This document shows positions 57,725 through 64,000 of a stretch of 64,000 nt of DNA, piece after piece (position 1 is the first letter of the stretch; the number at the start of each line of letters is the position of its first letter). The notes under the pieces were generated by a model. It saw nothing but the letters and a program-made list of their open reading frames with translations. It was not told where the DNA came from and did no database searches. A program made the position numbers and the translations under genes. Source of the DNA: Sulfitobacter faviae (GTDB taxonomy: Bacteria; Pseudomonadota; Alphaproteobacteria; Rhodobacterales; Rhodobacteraceae); NCBI RefSeq assembly GCF_029870955.1, contig NZ_PGFQ01000001.1, forward strand, positions 2,852,001 through 2,916,000, written 5' to 3'.

Positions 57725-58988
57725 TGTTGATCCTGCTTATTTATATCGTTATCTTCGCGCTTTCCTTTTTCCTTGTCCGCTTGGTCGTCGATCAGACAGC
57801 CAGCGGCTTTGCGGCGCGTAAAACGGTAACCTTTGGCGACGAAAGCGCGGTGACGTCGAACCGCACCGCCAGCGTGATCTCGATCTTGACGATCTTCTTG
57901 CTGTGGGGCGCGTTCACCGGCTCATCCCTGCTGCCCCGATTTTTGCATGCGCCCGGCCCGTTTGAGGGGCTTGCCGAGCTGACCTATACTGCCGAGGCCG
58001 ATGACGGCTCCCGCGATGACGGCACGATCACGGTGCTGGTGCATCCGGTGGGCGAAGACGCCGAGACGCCGCAGGTCGATCCCGGCGAAGGCTGGGCCAA
58101 GAATGACGCTTTCACCATCGGCGCTTGGCGCTCAGGGCTATTGCGTGTTGATAAGAATGACGAGAAGGGCCGCGATCTCGGGCACCGGGTCGTCGCCGTG
58201 AATGGGCAGGAGATCGCGCCCGGTGGCGAGGTGCAGACCGAGTTTGGCCGCGTGGGCATGTCACCCAAAGGCACGCTGAACTTCGAGCCCGCCAAGGGCT
58301 GGCAGATGGAGCCGATCTGGCTGCCGCCCCCGAAGCCGTGGTCTCCCGCCTTGCTGAAATCTCAAGCCAAGGCTACCGCGACAGCACCCTGTGGGAGCAT
58401 CTGGGCTATTCGCTGTTCCGCGTGGTCGTGGGGTTCGCCCTTGGAGCGCTGGTGGGCATTCCGCTGGGCTATGCCATGGGGCTGTCGGGCTGGTTTCGGG
58501 GCTGGTTCGATCCGATTGTCGAATTCATGCGCCCGGTGCCGCCGCTTGCCTTGATCCCGCTGGTGATCATCTGGGCGGGGATCGGTGAGGTGGGCAAGAT
58601 CATCCTGCTGTTCCTCGCGGCGCTGTGGATCATGGCCATTGCTGCGCGCTCGGGCGTGTCGGGGGTGAATATCACCAAGGTCCATGCGGCTTATTCGCTG
58701 GGCGCGTCCAAGGCGCAGATCATGCGCCATGTCATCGTGCCAAACTCGCTGCCCGAGATTTTTACCGGTGCGCGGGTGGCGATGGGGGTCTGCTGGGGCA
58801 CGGTGGTCGCCGCCGAACTGGTCGCGGCAGAGAAGGGGGCGGGGATGATGATCATGGTCGCCTCCAAATTCCAGCTGACCGACATCGTGCTTATGGGGAT
58901 CATCCTGATCGGCATCATCGGGTTCGGCATCGACATGCTGATGCGCAAGGCTGAGCGGTTGCTGGTCCCTTGGAAAGGGCGGTCTTAA
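57721..58988 (+). CDS. Taurine-type ABC transporter permease with large insert (apparent frameshift)
   Basis: The rebuilt 422-residue permease has an N-terminal helix (LILLIYIVIFALSFFLVRLVV) and a second one (ISILTIFLLWGAF). A hydrophilic insert of about 120 residues follows (AEADDGSRDDGTITVLVHPV to EFGRVGMSPKGTLNFEP), then a TauC-like core with LFRVVVGFALGALVGIPLG, the EAA loop AAYSLGASKAQIMRHVIVPN and WGTVVAAELVAAEKG. The frame breaks in the C5 run 58327-58331, between the insert and the core; one added base restores VVSRLAEISSQGYRDSTLW. Ordinary TauC is about 270 residues, so the insert, probably periplasmic, is unusual. Confidence 0.82.
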
Positions 58989-59053
58989 CCCCGCCTGCAA
59001 TCCCCTTCTGTATGAAAGGAGCCCCCTTGCCAGACGCCGAATTCCGCGCCAGA

Positions 59054-59078
59054 GTGAAAAAATGGAGGAAAATTTCAC
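59054..59078. promoter_or_regulatory. 25-bp operator B over the XRE-cupin ribosome site
   Basis: GTGAAA (59054-59059) and TTTCAC (59073-59078), 13 bases apart, repeat the geometry of operator A. The GGAGG ribosome site at 59064-59068 lies inside it and the start codon follows immediately. Binding would block both transcription and translation start, as expected for autorepression. Confidence 0.65.
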
Positions 59079-59666
59079 ATGACCGGAGCGAAAAGACCCG
59101 GGGCGGAGGCCGTGGGGCCGCGCTCTCTGGGGGCCGACCTACGGGCGATCCGCAAGGGGCGCAAACTGACCCTCACGGATCTGGCCGAGGCTTTGGGCCG
59201 GTCGGTCGGCTGGGTCAGTCAGATCGAACGCGACATCTCGACCCCCTCCATCGCCGACCTGCGCCGCATCGCCGAGATCTTGGATGTGCCGATCTCGCTA
59301 CTTTTTGGCGAAGCGACGGTAAGCCCCGAAGAACGTGGCTATGTCGTACGGGCCGGGGCGCGGCGCGCCATGGGAAGTGCGGCCAATGGGTTGACGGAAG
59401 AACTGCTTTCGCCCGATCTCACCGACAGTTTCGAGGTGATCCACTCGACCTTTGCCGCCTATTCAGGGCTGGAAGCGCCCGTCAGGCGCGAAACGCAGGA
59501 GGTCGGTTTCGTCATCTCGGGCCGGTTGAACCTCACGATCGCGGAACGCCGCTTTACCGTCGGCCCCGGCGACAGCTTTCGCATTCGGGGCGAATATTAC
59601 ACTTGGGACAACCCCTACGACACGCCCGCCGTGGTGGTCTGGGTGATCTCTCCCCCGGTTTACTGA
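59079..59666 (+). CDS. XRE-family regulator with C-terminal cupin
   Basis: This 195-residue regulator has an N-terminal Cro/CI helix-turn-helix (LRAIRKGRKLTLTDLAEALG; VGWVSQIERDISTPSIADLR) and a C-terminal cupin barrel (about 110-190; VGFVISGRLNLTIAERRF, GPGDSFRIRGEYYTWDNPYDTPA). Such regulators sense a small metabolite through the cupin, and relatives control amine and amino acid catabolism. It sits between the transporter and the dehydrogenases, and operator B covers its start, so autoregulation and control of the cluster are likely. Confidence 0.92.
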   Translation: MTGAKRPGAEAVGPRSLGADLRAIRKGRKLTLTDLAEALGRSVGWVSQIERDISTPSIADLRRIAEILDVPISLLFGEATVSPEERGYVVRAGARRAMGSAANGLTEELLSPDLTDSFEVIHSTFAAYSGLEAPVRRETQEVGFVISGRLNLTIAERRFTVGPGDSFRIRGEYYTWDNPYDTPAVVVWVISPPVY

Positions 59667-59755
59667 ACCGGATTTTCATCAATTCGAACAATTACAAACT
59701 GTCCGGGGGCGCCTCTGGCCAGCCCTTTGGCGGTGCATGGCGATAGGAGGTGCAT

Positions 59756-62216
59756 GTGGCTGATTTTCCGACAACGGCACGGGTGGTGATCATCGGCGGC
59801 GGCGTGGTTGGGGTCTCGGCCCTCTATCACCTCGCCCGCGCGGGGTGGACCGATTGCGTCCTGCTGGAAAAGAATGAACTCACCGCAGGCTCTACCTGGC
59901 ATGCGGCGGGCAACTGTCCGAATTTCTCGAACTCTTGGGCGGTGATGAACATGCAGCGCTACGGGCTTGAGATGTACCGCGGTTTGGGGGAGGCGGTCGG
60001 CTATCCGATCAATTATCATGTCACCGGGGCGCTGCGGCTCGCGCATAGTCGCGAGCGGATGCAGGAGTTCGAACATGTCGCCTCCATGGCCCGCGCGCAG
60101 GGGCTGGGGATGGAGATGTGCACCCCCGCCGAATTGAAGGAACACAACCCTTTCATAGAGTTGCACGATTTGGCAGGCGGGCTGTGGGATCCCTTGGATG
60201 GGGACATCGACCCGGCGCAGCTGACCCAAGCCCTTGCCAAAGGGGCGCGCGAGGCGGGCGCGGCGATCCATCGTTTCACCTCCGCGACCGGGATAGACCG
60301 CGAAAGGGATGAATGGATCGTCCATACCGATAAGGGCGCGATCCGCTGCGAGAAGGTGGTCAACGCTGCTGGCTACTACGCGCAACGGGTGGGCGAATGG
60401 TTCCGCCCCCATGGGGGCCGCCGGGTGCCCGCGGTGGTGATGAGCCATCAGTATTTCCTGACCGAGGAAAACCCCGAGCTTGCCGCTTGGACCGCCGAGA
60501 AGGGCCATAAGATGCCAATGGTCCGCGATGTGGACAGTTCCTACTACCTGCGGCAGGACAAGAACGGCCTGAACCTCGGCCCCTATGAGCGCAACTGCAA
60601 GGCGCATTGGATCACCCCGAGGATCCGATGCCCGAGGATTTCAGCTTTCAGCTTTATCCCGACGATCTGGATCGGCTGGAATGGTATATCGAAGACGCCA
60701 TGGCGCGGATGCCGCTGTTGGGCCAGAGCGGTGTGGGGCGGATGATCAACGGGCCGATCCCCTATGCGCCCGATGGGCTGCCGATGCTGGGCCCGATGCC
60801 CGGCGTGCCGAACGCTTTCGAGGCGCATAGCTTTACCTTTGGCATCGCGCAAGGCGGCGGCGCGGGCAAGGTCATGGCCGAATGGATCACGCAAGGTGAA
60901 ACGGAGTGGGACATGTGGGATGTCGACCCGCGCCGCTACACCGCCCATGCCGATCACGACTACACTCTCGCCAAGGCGCTTGAGACCTATGGCCATGAAT
61001 ATGCGATGCATTTCCCGCATCACGCATGGCCCGCCGGGCGCGACAAGAAGCTGTCGCCGCTGCACGACCGTTTGCGCGACGCGGGCGGTCAGATGGGGGC
61101 CTACAACGGGTGGGAGCGGGCGAATTGGTTCGCCAAACCCGGTGATGACACCGCCGAGGCCGCGACCCAGACATGGGACCGGGACGGCCCGTGGGCGGCG
61201 CGGGTCCGTGAGGAGGTCGCGGCGGTGCGCGACCATGCGGGCGTGCTCGATCTACCGGGGTTCTCGCGTTTTGCGCTTGCGGGGCCGGGGGCGGCGGAAT
61301 GGCTGCGGGGCCGGATTGCGGGGGCGCTTCCCAAGGTCGGGCGGATGACGCTGGGCTATTTCCCCGACAGCCGGGGCCGGGTGCTGACCGAGATGTCGAT
61401 CCTGCGCCATGCTGAGGATGACTTCACCCTGATCACCGCCGCTCCCGCGCAATGGCATGACTATGAATTGCTGCGCGATGCGTTGCCCCAAGAAGGCGAG
61501 ATCAGCCTGACGGATCGAACCGATGCGGTCTCGACCCTGATCCTATGCGGCCCGAAATCCCGCGCCCTGCTGGCGCCGCTGGCCCCGGAGGCCGATCTGG
61601 CGCTGCCGTGGCTCAGCCATCAAGAGGCGTCGGTAAAGGGCAAGCCTGCGCTGCTCGCCCGGGTCTGTTTCGCGGGCGAGTTGGGCTGGGAAATCCACGC
61701 GGCCCCGAAGACATGCCCGCGATCTATGACGCGGTCATCGCGGGCGGGGCCACGCGCTTTGGGATGTTCGCGCTCAATTCCATGCGCCTGGAAAAGGGGT
61801 ATCGAACGTGGAAGGGAGATCTCTCGCAGGAGTATACGTTGTTAGAGGCCGGATTGGACCGTTTCCTGCGTCTTGATAAGCTGGAGGCATTTCCGGGGAA
61901 GGAGGCGCTGATCGCCGAACGGGACGCAGGGCCGCGGCGCCGCTTCGTGACGCTGGTGGTCGAAGGCAACCCGCAAGATGCGCCGCCGATGGCCACGCTG
62001 CGCCTGAATGGAGGTGCCGTGGGCGAGGTGACCAGTGGCGGCTATGGTTACCGGGTCGATGCCTCTATCGCCCTCGGCGTCGTGCGGGCCGAGGCTGCCG
62101 TGCCGGGCACTGAACTTACCGTCGAAATCTATGGCCAAAGCTACCGCGCCACGGTGCAGCCCGACACCCCGCTTTGGGACCGCGAAAACACGCGCATCCG
62201 CGCGCAGGAGGTCTGA
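59756..62216 (+). CDS. FAD/GcvT-fusion dehydrogenase, DMGDH/sarcosine dehydrogenase type, copy 1 (two apparent frameshifts)
   Basis: The rebuilt 820-residue protein has an N-terminal FAD oxidase domain (VVIIGGGVVGVSALYHLARAG; ELTAGSTWHAAGNCPNF, with the His that binds FAD covalently in dimethylglycine dehydrogenase) and C-terminal GcvT folate-binding domains (YNGWERANWFAKPG; LPGFSRFALAGPGAAEWLRG; FGMFALNSMRLEKGYRTWKGD). Such enzymes oxidatively demethylate N-methyl compounds and pass the C1 unit to tetrahydrofolate. After TWHAAG it reads NCPN rather than the usual hydrophobic run, so its substrate may differ. Frames break at C runs 60615-60618 and 61703-61706. The GTG at 59756 has AGGAGG 5 bases upstream. 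Confidence 0.84.
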
Positions 62217-62217
62217 G

Positions 62218-64000
62218 ATGGGACAGCTGCCTTCCAAGGCCCGCGCGGTGATCATTGGCGGTGGCGTGATCGGCTGTTCGGTCGCCTATCATCTAACAAA
62301 GCTCGGCTGGACCGATGTGGTACTGCTGGAGCGCAAACAACTGACCTCCGGCACTACATGGCACGCGGCGGGGCTGATCGCGCAGCTGCGCGCGACGCAG
62401 AACATGACGCGGCTGGCGAAATACTCCCAAGAACTCTACAGCGCGTTGGAGGGGGAAACCGGGGTCGCCACCGGCTTCAAACGCGTGGGCTCGATCACCG
62501 CCGCCCTGACGCCCGCGCGGCGCGAGGAGATCTTGCGTCAAGCCGCCATGGCCCGCGCCTTTGGCGTCGAGGTCGAAGAGATCACCCCGAAGAGGTCTGC
62601 GCGAGATACCCCCATGTGAAGACCGAGGGCATGACCGGCGCGGTCTATTTGCCGAAAGACGGGCAGGGCGATCCGGCCAATATTGCGCTGGCCTTGGCCA
62701 AGGGCGCCCGGGCGCGTGGCGCGGTGGTGGCCGAGCGGGTCAGGGCGACGGGGGTCGCCCGCGCGGGGCGTCGGATCACGGCGGTGGACTGGGCCGGGGA
62801 GGATGGCAGCAGGGGCCGGATCGAGGCCGAACATGTCATCAACTGCGCGGGCATGTGGGGCGCGAGCTGGGCCGGATGCTGGGCAGCAACGTGCCGCTGC
62901 AAGCCTGTGAGCATTTCTATATCGTCACCGAGGCTGTGCCGGGCTTGCACGAGTTGCCGGTGCTGCGCATCCCCGATGAATACGCCTATTACAAAGAGGA
63001 TGCGGGGAAGATCCTGCTCGGCGCTTTCGAACCCGTGGCCAAACCTTGGGCGCTGGACGGCATCCCCGAAAATTTCGAGTTCGATCAATTGCCCGAGGAT
63101 TTCGACCATTTCGAGCCGATCCTCGAGATGGCGGTCAAACGGCTGCCGCTGCTCGCGGAGGCGGGAATTCATACCTTTTTCAACGGCCCCGAAAGTTTCA
63201 CCCCCGACGATGCCTATCACCTCGGTCAAGCGCCCGAGATGGACAATGTCTGGGTCGCCGCCGGGTTCAATTCCATCGGCATCCAATCGGCAGGTGGGGC
63301 GGGCATGGCGCTGGCGCAGTGGATGGAGGACGGGCAGAAACCCTTCGATCTGGGCGATGTGGACATCGCGCGGATGCAGCCGTTTCAGGGCAACAAGACC
63401 TATCTGGCGGAACGGTCGACCGAAACGCTGGGGCTGCTCTATGCCGATCACTTCCCCTACCGCCAGAAGGCTACTGCGCGGGGCATTAGGCGCAGCCCGC
63501 TCCATGCGCATCTGCTGGAGCATGGCGCGGTCATGGGCGAATTCGCAGGCTGGGAGCGGGCCAATTGGTTCGCCGATCCCGGGCAGCCGCGCGAATATCG
63601 CTATGGCTGGGGCCGGCAGAATTGGTTCGACAATCAAGCCGCCGAACATGCCGCCATCCGCGCGGGCGTGGGGCTTTACGATATGTCGTCTTTCGGCAAA
63701 ATCCGCGTCGAGGGGCCAGAGGCCGAGGCTTTCATAAACCACGTCTGCGGCGCGCAGATGGCGGTGCCGGTGGGCAAGATCGTCTATACCCAGTTCCTCA
63801 ACCCTCGCGGCGGGATCGAGGCGGATGTCACCGTGACCCGGCTGAGCGAGACCGCCTATCTCGTCGTCACCCCGGCGGCGACGCGGCTGGCGGATGAGAC
63901 ATGGCTGCGCCGCCATGCTGGCGACCGGATGGTGGTGATCACCGATGTTACGGCGGGTGAGGCGGTGCTCGCGATTATGGGGCCGAAGGCGCGAGAGGTC
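62218..64000 (+). CDS. FAD/GcvT-fusion dehydrogenase, copy 2 (partial at window end; two apparent frameshifts)
   Basis: This paralogue starts 1 base after copy 1 and runs out of the window. It has the FAD motif AVIIGGGVIGCSVAYHLTK, the TTWHAAGLIAQLRATQNMTR segment with the covalent-FAD His, AAGFNSIGIQSAGGAGMALA and a GcvT part beginning EFAGWERANWFADPG. LYDMSSFGKIRVEGPEAEAF and QFLNPRGGIEADVTVTRL follow. The pattern is closer than copy 1 to canonical sarcosine/dimethylglycine dehydrogenases. The frame is lost at the C4 run 62585-62588 and near 62861; one base at each site rejoins it. Both copies probably act in successive or parallel demethylation steps. Confidence 0.84.

Overview
The window looks like chromosomal core sequence of a Roseobacter-group alphaproteobacterium (Rhodobacterales). 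The call rests on gene content and regulatory sites. Gene content: a CckA cell-cycle kinase, Usg, a zwf-pgl-pgi operon, an iscR-led suf operon with a single-cysteine IscR, free-standing methionine-synthase parts, a DmdB-like acyl-CoA ligase and paired FAD/GcvT demethylating dehydrogenases. Sites: an alphaproteobacterial GAAC-N7-GAAC SOS box at recA, two TTAA-N7-TTAAC CtrA boxes and an Irr/ICE-type TTAGAA-N3-TTCTAA palindrome. No CRISPR array, prophage or complete insertion sequence is visible.

Layout. 1-5 kb: ThiE-like protein, SpoU-type RNA methyltransferase, intergenic repeat, heme A synthase, M32 carboxypeptidase, small secreted protein behind a CtrA box. 5-9.3 kb: gyrA, usg, radical SAM protein. 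9.4-15 kb: zwf-pgl-pgi and an acyl-CoA ligase. 15-20 kb: CHASE-like sensor kinase, tRNA-Gly(CCC), a SAM methyltransferase and a RACo/RamA-type corrinoid activator. 20-30.5 kb: guaB, rsmB-like gene, cckA with a CtrA box, sulfotransferase, recA, alaS, DUF1330. 30.5-37.5 kb: PAP2 phosphatase, typA, SMR transporter with Lrp regulator, second repeat copy, icd, and an HD / small protein / hydrolase operon. 37.6-46.2 kb: the iron-sulfur operon iscR - nifS-like - sufB - polysaccharide pyruvyl transferase - sufC - sufD - two YIP1-type membrane proteins - sufS, then tRNA-Arg(CCG). 46.4-48.8 kb: methyl-THF:corrinoid methyltransferase, metF and a virulence-factor-family protein. 49-52.7 kb: ppx, rlmE, a periplasmic sensor-like protein and a Tat-exported metallo-hydrolase. 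52.9-55.4 kb: metNIQ. 55.4-64 kb: a taurine-type ABC transporter, an XRE-cupin regulator and two tandem FAD/GcvT dehydrogenases, the last cut by the window end.

Two themes link the genes. One-carbon and methionine metabolism appears as metNIQ, metF, the stand-alone methyl-THF methyltransferase, the RACo-type activator and the demethylating dehydrogenases, which would feed methyl groups to folate. Iron and cell-cycle regulation appears as the Irr-type box at iscR-suf, CckA and the CtrA boxes. The most interesting unit is the 55.4-64 kb catabolic cluster: a 25-bp operator with identical geometry lies in front of both the transporter and the regulator gene.

Caution: seven genes are broken by twelve apparent single-base deletions, eleven of them in C or G runs. 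Restoring one base each time rebuilds an intact protein. These look like assembly or basecalling errors rather than real gene decay, so the affected genes are annotated as full-length CDS with the break noted.
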